Origin: Chitinophagales bacterium
GTDB taxonomy: Bacteria; Bacteroidota; Bacteroidia; Chitinophagales; JADJOU01
Direction: 5' to 3'
Assembly: GCA_016787225.1 (NCBI GenBank)
Contig: JAEUUY010000022.1
Span: 124,001-188,000, forward strand
DNA length: 64,000 nucleotides
Shown here piece after piece: positions 9,306 to 18,958 of the stretch; the stretch's first letter is position 1; the number at the start of each line of letters is the position of its first letter. The translations under genes and the position numbers were made by a program. Under the pieces are notes generated by a model that was not told the DNA's origin, did no database searches, and saw nothing but the letters and a program-made list of their open reading frames with translations.

Positions 9306-9904
9306 ACAGCTGGATTCTCTGGAAATAAGTCGCCCAATAGAAACGATAAGTCAGAGAATATGTATGAATTTACTACATCCGTCGAGATAACAGGATGCTT
9401 ACCTACGAAAATTCCATTCTCTAATACAAAAATGAAAAGTTGTTTTTCGGTGGGGTGAATTACCCAGTATTCACGCACTCCATTTTCTTGATACAAATCA
9501 TATTTATGTTTCATTTCCTTGTCCGAATTGCCTGGCGACAAAATTTCTACGACTAAATCTGGTGCACCAAGACAGCCTCGTTCTTCTATTTTAGATAAAT
9601 CACAAATCACACAGAGGTCTGGTTGAACCACGGTGTAGATGTCTGAATCTTTTTTAGATTTCTTAGCATCGAGTAGTCGCACATCAAAGGGTGCAAAGCG
9701 AACTTGACATGAGTGTTTTTTAAAATAATTATAAAGTAGTCCATGAAGCTCACTAAGAACTTGTTGATGAAGATTGCTTGGTGCTGGTGACATTGTCATG
9801 ATTTTGCCCCGTATGAGTTCCACTCGCTCCTGGAACTGCCATAGCAGATAATCGGCATAGCTGTAAGTTTTATTGAAATCTAGCTGTGATAAACTGGTAA
9901 TCAT
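9302..9904 (-). CDS. Uma2 family (DUF820) PD-(D/E)XK-fold protein
   Basis: A 200-aa protein with the Uma2 pattern: an N-terminal YADYLLWQFQERVELIRGKI, PDLCVICD, then APDLVVEILSPGNSDKEMKHKYDLY, and VREYWVIHP. The Asp and the Glu of VVEIL together with the following Lys form the restriction-endonuclease-like site of this family. Its biological role is not established. The first gene in a short run Uma2-dgkA-HD, separated from dtd by 31 bases. Confidence 0.85.
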   Translation of the reverse strand: MITSLSQLDFNKTYSYADYLLWQFQERVELIRGKIMTMSPAPSNLHQQVLSELHGLLYNYFKKHSCQVRFAPFDVRLLDAKKSKKDSDIYTVVQPDLCVICDLSKIEERGCLGAPDLVVEILSPGNSDKEMKHKYDLYQENGVREYWVIHPTEKQLFIFVLENGIFVGKHPVISTDVVNSYIFSDLSFLLGDLFPENPAV

Positions 9905-9935
9905 TTCTAGGATTTATACTACAAATATAGTCAAA

Positions 9936-10394
9936 CTAGCCTGACTTCCTATTTTTACTATCATAAATTATAGTCACTGGACCATCATTCGTAAGACTCA
10001 CTTTCATATCCGCAGCGAAAATTCCTGTGGCTACTTTACGACCTATTTGCAATGAAAGTTGAGTGCAAAATTCCTCAAACATAGTTTTAGCTTTATCAGG
10101 TGGGGCGGCTTCTATAAACGATGGACGATTTCCTTTTTTAGTATTGGCATAGAGGGTAAATTGACTGATGACTAGACAATTTCCTTCAATCGCTTTGATA
10201 TCGAGATTCATCTTACCATCCTTATCTGCAAAAACCCGCAGTTGCGAAATTTTTGAAACGAGGTATTCTATATCTTCATGACTATCATCGACACCTACTC
10301 CTAGTAGTATTAGAAATCCTTTGTCGATAGCTCCCACTATATCTCCATCTACAGCTACACTGGCTTGACTCACACGTTGTACTACTGCTTTCAT
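9936..10394 (-). CDS. dtd: D-aminoacyl-tRNA deacylase
   Basis: A 152-aa protein with the DTD hallmarks SQFTLYANTKKGNRPSF (the SQxTL active-site motif) and the C-terminal cross-subunit motif TNDGPVTI (GPVT). It cleaves D-amino acids and glycine mischarged on tRNA. Length is normal. It begins two bases after rsgA ends, so the two translation-quality genes are coupled. Confidence 0.95.
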   Translation of the reverse strand: MKAVVQRVSQASVAVDGDIVGAIDKGFLILLGVGVDDSHEDIEYLVSKISQLRVFADKDGKMNLDIKAIEGNCLVISQFTLYANTKKGNRPSFIEAAPPDKAKTMFEEFCTQLSLQIGRKVATGIFAADMKVSLTNDGPVTIIYDSKNRKSG

Positions 10395-10396
10395 AT

Positions 10397-11356
10397 TTAC
10401 CGCTTGACCCAGTCTCTTTTTTTCAATTCCCAGCTACTTCCTTGCTCCTTGATATCTTCTAATATGCCTAGATAATTTTGATATCGCCATGGTGAAATTT
10501 TACCATCCTCTAAGGCTTCCAAAACTTTACAATCAGGTTCATTGATATGCATACAGTTGTGAAATTTACATTGATTGAGGTAAGGAACAAATTCAATGAA
10601 AAAATCCTTGACCTCATAATCCTCTGTGTGCAAGACTCCGAATTCTTTGATGCCGGGTGTATCTATTATTTCTGCATTTAATTTTTCAAGACGAAACAAT
10701 TCTGAAAAGGTAGTAGTATGCATGCCTTTTTCATGTATCTTTGAGATTTCTCCAGTACGCAAATCTAGGCTGGGTTCAATACAATTGAGCAAACTTGATT
10801 TCCCGACACCAGAGTGCCCAGAAAAAAGACTACGTTTGTTCTTCAATAAATCTTTTAATTCCTCGACCCCTTGTCCTGTAATCGTAGAGGTAGTCAATAC
10901 GTCGTAGCCGATAGATTCGTAGGTCTCTACCCAATCTTCGAGAATTGTTTTTTCCTTATCTGTGAGGTCATCTACCTTATTTATAATTATCAAAGTGGGA
11001 ATGCGATAAGCCTCAGTGGTTACCAAAAATCGGTCAATAAATCCTGTTGAAGTTCGTGGGCGTTTAATAGCTGCGACTACTACAGCCAAGTCAATATTTG
11101 ATGCTATGATATGCCGCAATGCCTTTCTTTTTGGGCTCTGGCGAATGACATAGTTTTTTCGTTCTTCGATACTAGCTATGACATAGTCATCGAGTTCTAT
11201 CTCAATGGTAACACTATCACCTACAGCTATAGGGTTTGTATCCCGATTACCTTCGGTACGAAATATCCCTTTTAACCGAGCGGATAACTCTGCTTTTTTA
11301 TCGGGGATATAGACCTGATACCATGTACCAGTGGATTTTGTTATTATGCCTTGCAT
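10397..11356 (-). CDS. rsgA: Ribosome small-subunit-dependent GTPase A
   Basis: A 319-aa circularly permuted GTPase of 30S maturation. An N-terminal OB-like domain is followed by the permuted order G4 (NKVD), G1 (GHSGVGKSS) and G3 (DTPG), then a C-terminal zinc site (CKFHNCMHxxxPDC). All metal and nucleotide motifs are intact. It is upstream of and coupled to dtd. Confidence 0.96.
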   Translation of the reverse strand: MQGIITKSTGTWYQVYIPDKKAELSARLKGIFRTEGNRDTNPIAVGDSVTIEIELDDYVIASIEERKNYVIRQSPKRKALRHIIASNIDLAVVVAAIKRPRTSTGFIDRFLVTTEAYRIPTLIIINKVDDLTDKEKTILEDWVETYESIGYDVLTTSTITGQGVEELKDLLKNKRSLFSGHSGVGKSSLLNCIEPSLDLRTGEISKIHEKGMHTTTFSELFRLEKLNAEIIDTPGIKEFGVLHTEDYEVKDFFIEFVPYLNQCKFHNCMHINEPDCKVLEALEDGKISPWRYQNYLGILEDIKEQGSSWELKKRDWVKR

Positions 11357-11411
11357 TAGATTCTTTTTATTTTTCTATCTTGTAGGAACGCAACTCGAGG
11401 TGCATTCCTAC

Positions 11412-12236
11412 CTACCTCATCACCACATGTACCGCCAACCAATCTATTATTTTTTCAAACAGTTCATCTCTACCCAAGTCGTGATGCAACTCATGAAAAC
11501 CACCTTCAATGGATAAGAAATCAATTTTATCATTACCGCTAGCAAATTTTTTAGAAGCCTCATGGCTAGTCAGATTATCTCCACTGCCATGGAAAACCAA
11601 GGTAGGTAGATAGAATTCCTTAGCTCTTTCTACCATTTTCATTCCTTTGATATATAAGGGAAAAAATAATGCCGGAGTAATTCTACCATGTACCAGTTTG
11701 TCGGTTTTATATTTTTCAACTTCTTCAGGTATTCTACTGATAAAGTTTGGATTTAGGTTGGTTTTATCATGAAATTCTGGATAGATTTTATGCATCAACT
11801 TCCCTAGAAAATACTTGAAAGCATTCGGTTTCACTGCTAATTTAAACCAAGGAGAAGACAATACTATAGCCTTGACTTGTGGTTTACGTTTCAACACATA
11901 ATTAGAGAGAATATTGCCACCCATACTATGCCCATAGAGAATAAGGGGTTTATTGGGAAAGTCTAATTTCACCTGCTCCAAAAAACTATCGATGACTTTA
12001 TAGAAATCTGAAAATTTATAAATATAACCACGCTTTCCATTGCTTAAGCCGTGACCAGGAAGGTCGAGTGCGCACACGCCATAATTATATGCATTGAACT
12101 TTCTAGCCCAGAGTTCATATCGTCCTGAATGCTCTCCTAGTCCATGAATGAGAACAATGATAGCATTGCTGGTATCGCCCAGAAAATATTGATAATGGAC
12201 TTTTTGATCCAAGAATGTAAAGTAATTATTTGACAT
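11412..12236 (-). CDS. Alpha/beta hydrolase, monoacylglycerol lipase-like
   Basis: A 274-aa serine hydrolase. The oxyanion region HGLGEHSGRYE, nucleophile elbow GHSMGG, the acid in GSGDNLT and the base in GGFHELHHD fit the Hydrolase_4 / monoacylglycerol lipase family. There is no signal peptide, so it is probably cytoplasmic or membrane-peripheral. It is divergent from the plus-strand ATPase gene at 12307, with 70 bases between them. Confidence 0.85.
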   Translation of the reverse strand: MSNNYFTFLDQKVHYQYFLGDTSNAIIVLIHGLGEHSGRYELWARKFNAYNYGVCALDLPGHGLSNGKRGYIYKFSDFYKVIDSFLEQVKLDFPNKPLILYGHSMGGNILSNYVLKRKPQVKAIVLSSPWFKLAVKPNAFKYFLGKLMHKIYPEFHDKTNLNPNFISRIPEEVEKYKTDKLVHGRITPALFFPLYIKGMKMVERAKEFYLPTLVFHGSGDNLTSHEASKKFASGNDKIDFLSIEGGFHELHHDLGRDELFEKIIDWLAVHVVMR

Positions 12237-12306
12237 TATCGTTAATATATTGAAACAAAAGTAGAAGAATTAGCGTTAAATTCATCGTAAATAAAGTCAA
12301 AACATA

Positions 12307-12699
12307 GTGGAGCTAGATTTTCTTTCAAGTCAATATTCGCTTTATCATTTAGAACACTTCTTTTGCTATCTGATGGAGGATGTGGCGGTATCGGCAGAGT
12401 TAAGGCATAAGATACGTCTATGTTTTCAGGAAGCAGTGACTAATGCAGTAGTGCATGGTAATAAAAGTGACGAGTCAAAATATGTTCATATAAGCTTAAG
12501 TCTATTAGAAAACCGACTTGTTTTTAGAATAAAAGATGAAGGGCAAGGATTTGACTTGATGCAAATAGAATGTCCACTCCAAGATAAAAATTTGACACAA
12601 CCTAGAGGAAGAGGACTATTTCTCATCAATGAATATGCTGACACATATAGCTATGTGAATGAGGAAAAGACCCTAGTAATGGAGTTTAGTTTATTATGA
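12307..12699 (+). CDS. RsbW-like ATP-binding regulatory protein
   Basis: A 130-aa stand-alone GHKL ATPase domain. The N box EAVTNAVVHGNK, the G1 box KDEGQGFD and the G2-like GRGLFLI are all in order, as in anti-sigma factor / serine kinase RsbW-type proteins. The frame starts with GTG at 12307; no in-frame ATG lies nearby upstream. No anti-anti-sigma partner lies beside it. Its 3' end overlaps the convergent membrane-protein gene by 14 bases. Confidence 0.8.
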   Translation: MELDFLSSQYSLYHLEHFFCYLMEDVAVSAELRHKIRLCFQEAVTNAVVHGNKSDESKYVHISLSLLENRLVFRIKDEGQGFDLMQIECPLQDKNLTQPRGRGLFLINEYADTYSYVNEEKTLVMEFSLL

Positions 12700-13627
12700 T
12701 AGTAGCTCGCTGTCTATCTTTTTCTTTATTTTTCCATTCATTGTGTATCCTTAAATTATCAAAATAAATGTATTGAAAGTCGCCAGCAATGATTTTATCT
12801 ATGAAATGATTTTGAATGTAGTAGTTGTAATCTTCCGTTGATTTAGTCTTCCATTTGGTTTTCAGTTCCTCTTCAACTCCTGAAAAACCCCCTTCAATAG
12901 TGACTGAATTAAATTTATCAAATCTTATTTTCGTTATATTTTTACTTATTTCTTGAATATTTACTATTGATTCAACTCGCTCTTTATTATTACTAATATA
13001 TATGATAAAGAGCGTATCTCTAATATTATACTCTTGAGCACCACTGTAATTATTTAACGGAGTTAGCTTGCTTAATAGTTCAGTTTTACTTATATTTACA
13101 TTATACTCAATCGAATTTGTCTTATTTAAGATGATCTCTTCGTGAGGTAAAGTAGTTGCAACAGAGAAAAAGAAACAGCTTAATAATACTAATTTGTTGA
13201 ATAAAGTAGCTTTCTTTACTACCTTAGAAAGTTTGTTTTTCAAATAATAAAATGAACATGGGAGAATTGTCAAGGCAATATAGTCTGAATAATCAACAAC
13301 TCTATTGAATTTTAGACCAATTGAATTAAACTCATTAATAATTGGTTGAATAAAAGAGGATTTCCAAACTATGAATATAATGAGTGTAAAGATATAAATT
13401 GATTTTATCCTTTTTGGATATAGGGCTGATATGAAAAATGGAAAAATGAAAAGGCCAAAAAAATCAGATAACTTCCCTGTTAAGATGTTTGGGTATAAGA
13501 TTTTGAATAAATGATCATTAAAAACAAGACCTGAAAGAAAAAACAAAAAAAAATAACTACTTAAAACGTCTAATCGAGAATCATTAAAATTCCAAGCCGA
13601 TTTTAACGAATAGTAGAGTTCTTTCAT
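12686..13627 (-). CDS. Hypothetical polytopic membrane protein
   Basis: A 313-aa protein I do not recognise. The N-terminal half has about four hydrophobic segments with a conserved-looking ILTGKLSDFFGLFIFP loop. The C-terminal half (from about 170) is soluble and Lys/Asn-rich. It converges on the RsbW-like gene and is more AT-rich than its neighbours. Confidence 0.6.
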   Translation of the reverse strand: MKELYYSLKSAWNFNDSRLDVLSSYFFLFFLSGLVFNDHLFKILYPNILTGKLSDFFGLFIFPFFISALYPKRIKSIYIFTLIIFIVWKSSFIQPIINEFNSIGLKFNRVVDYSDYIALTILPCSFYYLKNKLSKVVKKATLFNKLVLLSCFFFSVATTLPHEEIILNKTNSIEYNVNISKTELLSKLTPLNNYSGAQEYNIRDTLFIIYISNNKERVESIVNIQEISKNITKIRFDKFNSVTIEGGFSGVEEELKTKWKTKSTEDYNYYIQNHFIDKIIAGDFQYIYFDNLRIHNEWKNKEKDRQRATIIIN

Positions 13628-13679
13628 AATAGGACTATACTTTATTTATTTATAGCCTCAAATAGATTTTATTTTCAGT

Positions 13680-15803
13680 TTACCTATCCTGCGGCTTACT
13701 ATCTGGTCTTGGGATTAGTACTTTGCGGCTTAATTTATATTTTCCAGTTTTCTTATCGATGTCAATAAGTTTTACTTGCACAGGATCGCCTACTTTGAGC
13801 ACACCTTCCATGGAGTCGAGTCTTCGCCACTCGATTTCTGAGATATGTAGAAGACCTTCTTTTCCTGGTAATATTTCTACAAATGCTCCAAAATCAACAA
13901 TCGTTTTGACAGTAGCGTCATAGATTTCTCCTACCTCTGGTTTAGCCACTATTCCATTAATTTTCTTACTCGCAGCTGCTATATCATCGGCATTGTTTGC
14001 GAATATTTGAACATAACCCTTATCGTTTTTCTCTTCGATAGTGATGGTAGTATTAGTTTCAGCCTGAATACCTTGGATAATTTTACCACCAGGTCCTATC
14101 ACTGCTCCTATAAACTCTTTATCGATGATTATTTCTACTAATCTAGGCGTATGTGGCTTCAACTCTGGATTCGATACAGCTATGGTTTTGTTCATTTCAT
14201 TCAAGATATGAGTTCTTCCTTCCTTCGCTTGATTCAATGCCTCCATCAAAAGTTCGGCAGAAAGTCCATCAATTTTGATATCCATTTGGCATGCAGTGAT
14301 ACCTTTTGAAGTACCCGCTACTTTAAAGTCCATATCGCCTAAGTGATCTTCATCGCCTAAAATGTCAGAAAGGATGGCGTAATTTCCTTTATCATCTGTT
14401 ATCAATCCCATAGCTATACCCGAAACTCCGCTTGTCATAGGTACGCCTGCATCCATCATAGATAAACTACCTGCGCATACCGTTGCCATAGAGGAACTAC
14501 CATTGGATTCTAAGATGTCAGAAACTACTCTTATAGTATATGGGAAATTCGGATCTAATGCTTTCTCAAGGGCTCTTTGAGCTAGATTGCCATGACCTAC
14601 CTCTCTGCGACCTACTCCTCTGTATGCATGTGCCTCGCCTGTAGAGAACGATGGGAAAGTATAATGTAAGATAAATTTCTTGCTATCTTGGAATACGGCA
14701 CCATCAATACTTTGTTCATCCATTTTAGTACCGAGGGTTACAGTGGTCAATGACTGCGTTTCGCCTCTTGTGAAAACTGCCGAACCGTGTGGTGAAGGAA
14801 GGTAGTTGATTTCAGACCAAATAGGACGAATGTCTTTCATTCCTCTGCCATCGAGTCTTACTTTATTATCCAATATGACTCTTCTTACAGCTTCTTTCTT
14901 TACTTTACCATAGTAGAATTTGGTCAAAAACTCTTTTGCCAATTCTTCTTCGGTAAATGTACCTTTGCACTCTGTGATGATAGCCTCAAACGCTGCGCTG
15001 CGCTCATCTTTGCCACTTGCTGACTTGGCTACGGTTTGAATTTTGTCATAGCAAAAGTCTTTAATTTTTTTGTATAAATCTAAATCACTAGATTCATGGC
15101 AATATTCTCTTTTTTGAGTTTTACCAGCAGCTGTTTCTAGTTCTTTTTGTACCTGGCAATGTCCTTTGATGGCTTCATGGGCAAACATAATAGCATCAGC
15201 CATTTCTTTTTCAGAAATTTCGTTCATCTCGCCTTCTACCATCATGATATCCTTCTCCGTAGCGGCTATTATCATATCGATATCGCTGTCAGCCATTTCC
15301 TTTTGACTCGGATTGATAACATAGTTGCCATTGATGCGACCTACTCTCACCTCACTGACAGGACCATTAAATGGAATATCTGATACCATAATAGCCGAAC
15401 TAGCAGCAAGACAAGCCAGAGTATCTGGCATGATTACATCATCTGCGCTTATTAGCGTAACCATAAGCATGGTATTGGCATGATAATCATCCGGAAAAAG
15501 TGGACGACATGCACGGTCAATGAGTCTTGAGATTAGAATCTCATGATCGCTTGGTCTTGTTTCTCTTTTCAAAAAACCACCTGGAAATCTACCTGTACTA
15601 GCAAATCGCTCTCTATAATCTACTGTTAACGGAAGGAAATCTACATTTTCACCTGCCTTATATTCTGATACGACAGTAGCCATAATCATGGTATTGCCTT
15701 GACGCACTACTACCGAGCCATGTGCCTGCTTAGCTAGTTTACCAGTTTCTATACTTATTTCTTGTCCATTAGCATGAACGATTTTCTTATTTACGATATT
15801 CAT
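13680..15803 (-). CDS. pnp: Polyribonucleotide nucleotidyltransferase
   Basis: A 707-aa 3'-5' phosphorolytic exoribonuclease. Two RNase PH-like halves (about 1-230 and 310-540) are joined by a helical linker, then a KH domain ([12 protein letters not shown]) and an S1 domain ([21 protein letters not shown]). The open frame extends nine codons further to 15830, but [14 protein letters not shown] at 15803 is the family-like start and I use it. It follows rpsO behind a terminator, the widely conserved rpsO-pnp order. Confidence 0.95.
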   Translation of the reverse strand: MNIVNKKIVHANGQEISIETGKLAKQAHGSVVVRQGNTMIMATVVSEYKAGENVDFLPLTVDYRERFASTGRFPGGFLKRETRPSDHEILISRLIDRACRPLFPDDYHANTMLMVTLISADDVIMPDTLACLAASSAIMVSDIPFNGPVSEVRVGRINGNYVINPSQKEMADSDIDMIIAATEKDIMMVEGEMNEISEKEMADAIMFAHEAIKGHCQVQKELETAAGKTQKREYCHESSDLDLYKKIKDFCYDKIQTVAKSASGKDERSAAFEAIITECKGTFTEEELAKEFLTKFYYGKVKKEAVRRVILDNKVRLDGRGMKDIRPIWSEINYLPSPHGSAVFTRGETQSLTTVTLGTKMDEQSIDGAVFQDSKKFILHYTFPSFSTGEAHAYRGVGRREVGHGNLAQRALEKALDPNFPYTIRVVSDILESNGSSSMATVCAGSLSMMDAGVPMTSGVSGIAMGLITDDKGNYAILSDILGDEDHLGDMDFKVAGTSKGITACQMDIKIDGLSAELLMEALNQAKEGRTHILNEMNKTIAVSNPELKPHTPRLVEIIIDKEFIGAVIGPGGKIIQGIQAETNTTITIEEKNDKGYVQIFANNADDIAAASKKINGIVAKPEVGEIYDATVKTIVDFGAFVEILPGKEGLLHISEIEWRRLDSMEGVLKVGDPVQVKLIDIDKKTGKYKLSRKVLIPRPDSKPQDR

Positions 15804-15828
15804 CTGAATTAATACTTTATAATTTAAC

Positions 15829-15861
15829 AAAAAAAGCCGACAAATCTGAATTTATCGGCTT
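15829..15861 (-). terminator. Terminator/attenuator between rpsO and pnp
   Basis: Minus strand AAGCCGA (15855-15861) pairs with TCGGCTT (15834-15840) around a 14-base loop, followed by a run of T. It would end most rpsO transcripts, with read-through possible into pnp. Confidence 0.8.
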
Positions 15862-15889
15862 ATAAATCAATCTACCTCAAAAAGGGAAA

Positions 15890-16159
15890 TTATTTTCTTA
15901 TTTTCAACTTAGCAATAATATCTCTGTATCGTCCGATATCAGATTTTGCTAGGTAATTAAGCAATTTTCTTCTTTGACCTACTAGCTTTATAAGTGAAAG
16001 CATAGTGTTTTTGTCATTCTTCTGACCTTTGAGATGCTCGGTCATACTAGCTATACGCTCAGTTAGCATAGCAATCTGAACTTCAGATTTGCCCGTATTC
16101 GTAGCCGAACCTCCATGCTCTAGAGCTAATTCTTTTTTTCTTTCTGCAGTTAAAGCCAT
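15890..16159 (-). CDS. rpsO: 30S ribosomal protein S15
   Basis: An 89-aa protein with the complete S15 signature (GKSEVQIAMLTERI, HLKGQKNDKNT, GQRRKLLNYL). It binds 16S rRNA early in 30S assembly. Length and sequence are normal. Confidence 0.97.
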   Translation of the reverse strand: MALTAERKKELALEHGGSATNTGKSEVQIAMLTERIASMTEHLKGQKNDKNTMLSLIKLVGQRRKLLNYLAKSDIGRYRDIIAKLKIRK

Positions 16160-16232
16160 ATTACTTTAATTTTCTATTTTATTTATGAGGGTGCAAATAT
16201 AATACTTATTTTTTGAATCTGAGCTTGTTTTT

Positions 16233-17273
16233 TTAATTTAATTGAATTCTATTGGTTACTAAATTATTGTTAATCTTCATCTTAACTATATAAATGCCAC
16301 TTGAAAGGTATGATAAATCTACAGTTTCTGGTAAATGTATTTGTTTGGAAAATAATAGTTTGCCTTGATAGTTGTAAATGGATAGATAAGTGATTTCTTG
16401 AATATCAATTATATGTAGGGTTTTATTGGAAACAATGAGTTTTGGAGGGTCGGTTGAAACCTTTGAAATTGAACTATTCGCTTTCATGACAATATAAGGT
16501 TTTGAAACTGCAGGATTGGGAAAAGCTCCAAATTGACTGGAGTACATCCAGCAAGTAACCGTATCCCCGCCTCTAATAGTCGATGATGAATACATATCTT
16601 CGGTCGTTTTGGTCCCAATATTTTTCCCATTTACTTTCCATTGATACTCAGGAGTAGGGCCACCATTCGTAGGATATGCTTTGAAAGTAATTCTGGCATT
16701 AGGATCCTTATCATTGTACCATCCGAAAACTCTTACTTCAATACTCGCAGAATCACTAGATGTTAATTCATCAAATGAATAGCTATATTTGTTGCTAGGT
16801 TTATCGCCTGTGGCATCGTTGCTGTTGTCCACAGCGTTTAGATATGCTTCTAGTGTTACATTGCCGCTACCTTTGGCTGGTGCATTCCAGCGAGCAGATA
16901 CCTGAAATTTGCTAGAATTTCCTAATATCTTTTGTTTATGTTCCCATATATTTCCAGATAATTGACAATCAGCTGATGGAGATGAAAAACTGCCCTTACC
17001 ACCATGTGACATTTGAAATCCAAATCGATTTAAAGAGCCAGAATTTGTGCCATAAATAGTTATCACATAAGACTTTGTAGGGCTATATTTTACCATTTTA
17101 TCCAGTGTTACTGGATCTCGCAATATTACGCTATCTATCGTGGTAGTGCCACTACCTCCACTGTGACAGTTATTACAGTTGAAATTATTAGCACCAGCAC
17201 CTCCAGAGTTGCTATTGAATAGTGTCCATGCTAAAATTCCAATAAATAGAAAGTATAGTGTTTTAAATCTCAT
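16233..17273 (-). CDS. Secreted T9SS cargo protein with an N-terminal CxxCH motif
   Basis: A 346-aa protein with a signal peptide, then NCNNCHSGG right after it, a CxxCH motif of the heme-binding kind. A Reeler/choice-of-anchor-like beta domain follows (about 40-180), an Ig-like segment with PEYQWKVNG, and a C-terminal type IX sorting domain (IYNYQGKLLFSKQI ... LSSGIYIVKM). It should be exported and attached to the surface. Whether CxxCH binds heme is not known; in related Bacteroidota proteins the same N-terminal motif occurs near the processed terminus. Confidence 0.8.
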   Translation of the reverse strand: MRFKTLYFLFIGILAWTLFNSNSGGAGANNFNCNNCHSGGSGTTTIDSVILRDPVTLDKMVKYSPTKSYVITIYGTNSGSLNRFGFQMSHGGKGSFSSPSADCQLSGNIWEHKQKILGNSSKFQVSARWNAPAKGSGNVTLEAYLNAVDNSNDATGDKPSNKYSYSFDELTSSDSASIEVRVFGWYNDKDPNARITFKAYPTNGGPTPEYQWKVNGKNIGTKTTEDMYSSSTIRGGDTVTCWMYSSQFGAFPNPAVSKPYIVMKANSSISKVSTDPPKLIVSNKTLHIIDIQEITYLSIYNYQGKLLFSKQIHLPETVDLSYLSSGIYIVKMKINNNLVTNRIQLN

Positions 17274-17274
17274 T

Positions 17275-17637
17275 TTAATCTTTATCTTTTAAGAAATAAT
17301 CGATTACAGAGCTAGCTAATGCAAATAATATACTAAAGATAAAAGTATATTTCCAATTGGTAAACTCAAATGAATCGACTAATTTATCTGCAAAATAAAC
17401 TATTATAAAATTGACAACAAATGAGAATAAACCAAATGTCAAGCAGTTTAATGGAAAAGTAAATATTTTTAATATAGGCTTGACAAATGTATTGAGTAAA
17501 ACTAGTGCAGATAAAAAGATAATGACTGATTTGAAGTCATTGGGATTGGTAACTCGAATGTATGAGCCGTTATTGCAGAAAACTACAAAAAGGCTCAAAA
17601 TAGCAGCCAGAATGAAAAATTTTATTATAAAATTCAT
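17275..17637 (-). CDS. Phage holin family 4-TM membrane protein (YvlD-like)
   Basis: A 120-aa protein with four hydrophobic segments and the family pattern LNTFVKPILKIFTFPLNCLTFGLFSFVVN. Despite the family name (PF04020), chromosomal members are ordinary inner-membrane proteins of unknown role, and no phage genes lie near it. It ends one base before the T9SS cargo gene begins. Confidence 0.85.
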   Translation of the reverse strand: MNFIIKFFILAAILSLFVVFCNNGSYIRVTNPNDFKSVIIFLSALVLLNTFVKPILKIFTFPLNCLTFGLFSFVVNFIIVYFADKLVDSFEFTNWKYTFIFSILFALASSVIDYFLKDKD

Positions 17638-17674
17638 TTGATTTATATTTTAGATACAAATATAGCTTTTATTT

Positions 17675-17682
17675 TACCTTTG
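17675..17682 (+). promoter_or_regulatory. -7 box TACCTTTG
   Basis: Matches the Bacteroidota TAnnTTTG -7 element, 21 bases ahead of the PLP-enzyme ATG. No good TTG -33 element at the usual 17-23 bases was seen. Confidence 0.5.
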
Positions 17683-17703
17683 TCGAAGATATAAATTAAA
17701 GTA

Positions 17704-18948
17704 ATGAGCGATAAAAATATGAATCCTGAGAGTTTGATGATGACCTTAGGTTACAATCCTGAATGGTCAGAAGGAAGTGTCAAAACTCCTATTTTTCAAA
17801 CGAGTACCTTTGTATTCAAATCTGCAGAAGAAGGCAAGCAATTTTTTGAGGTTATTACAGGTAAGAAATCGCTGCCTGCTGGTCAAACCAATGGTTTAGT
17901 TTATAGTAGATTTAATAATCCTAATTTAGAGATAGTAGAAAATAGACTCGCGGTCTATGAAAAAGGAGCAGAGGATGCCTGTGTATTTGAAAGTGGAATG
18001 GCTGCTATTTCTACGGCTCTGCTTGAGTTTATGCGCCCTGGTGATGTGGTTTTACATTCCAATCCGTTGTATGGTGGTACAGATACTTTTTTCAAATCTA
18101 TATTGTCTCGCTATCATATTTCTTCTCATGGATTTATGCCTGGAGATAAAGAAGCAGATATTATGCAGGCTATAGAAGCGGCAGGCATCAAGGATAAAAT
18201 TTCTGTCATATTTGTAGAGACTCCTGCCAATCCGAATAATGTTCTCATTGATATCGCAATGTGTGTATCGATAGCCAAAAAGTTATCTACCCCAGATAAG
18301 AAAGTATTAGTAATAGCTGATAATACGTATATGGGTCCTATTTGGCAGCATCCTATAGCTATGGGTGCAGACCTATGCGTGTATAGTGCTACTAAGTATC
18401 TTGGTGGTCATAGTGATATCGTAGCCGGTGCCTGCATGGGTAGTAAGGAACTGATAGCACGTGTCAAGAAAATGAGAAATAACTTAGGTGGAATGAGTGG
18501 TCCTCACACTGCTTGGCTTTTAACGAGAAGCCTAGAGACTTTGAAACTGCGCATGGAGAAACAATGCGAAAATGCAAAGGTAGTAGCAAAATATCTTCGC
18601 AGCCATCCTATGGTAGAGAAAGTTTATTATTTCGACCAGTTTGAAGATGCAGAACAGGAGAGACTTTATAGGGCACAGTGTTCTGAACCAGGTGCAATGA
18701 TTTCATTTGATGTAAAAGGTGGGGAAGCGCCATGCTTTAAGTTTCTGAATAAATTAAAACTCATAAAATTGGCAGTGAGCCTGGGTAGCACAGAGAGTTT
18801 GATTCAGCATCCTTATTCTATGACACATGCCGGTGTGCCTGAAGATATAAAAGCAAAAATTAATGTAACTGATAAATTAATACGCTTCTCTGTAGGTGTA
18901 GAAAATCCGCAAGATTTGATAGCGGATATCCAGCAGGCCTTTAATTAA
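17704..18948 (+). CDS. Cystathionine gamma-synthase family PLP enzyme
   Basis: A 414-aa PLP fold-type I enzyme of the Cys/Met metabolism family. Visible motifs are YSRFNNPNLEIVENRLAVYE, VFVETPANPNN, ADNTYMGP and the PLP lysine in YSATKYLGGHSDIVAG. GSTESLIQHPYSMTH is the conserved C-terminal substrate region. Members include cystathionine gamma-synthase, methionine gamma-lyase and O-acetylhomoserine sulfhydrylase; the sequence alone does not decide. It precedes the glycosyltransferase run by 10 bases, probably without functional link. Confidence 0.9.
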   Translation: MSDKNMNPESLMMTLGYNPEWSEGSVKTPIFQTSTFVFKSAEEGKQFFEVITGKKSLPAGQTNGLVYSRFNNPNLEIVENRLAVYEKGAEDACVFESGMAAISTALLEFMRPGDVVLHSNPLYGGTDTFFKSILSRYHISSHGFMPGDKEADIMQAIEAAGIKDKISVIFVETPANPNNVLIDIAMCVSIAKKLSTPDKKVLVIADNTYMGPIWQHPIAMGADLCVYSATKYLGGHSDIVAGACMGSKELIARVKKMRNNLGGMSGPHTAWLLTRSLETLKLRMEKQCENAKVVAKYLRSHPMVEKVYYFDQFEDAEQERLYRAQCSEPGAMISFDVKGGEAPCFKFLNKLKLIKLAVSLGSTESLIQHPYSMTHAGVPEDIKAKINVTDKLIRFSVGVENPQDLIADIQQAFN

Positions 18949-18958
18949 AAATTTGTCA

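Noticed and set aside
17275-17637. Phage holin-like gene as a sign of a prophage
   Set aside because: The family is mostly chromosomal and no phage genes lie nearby.
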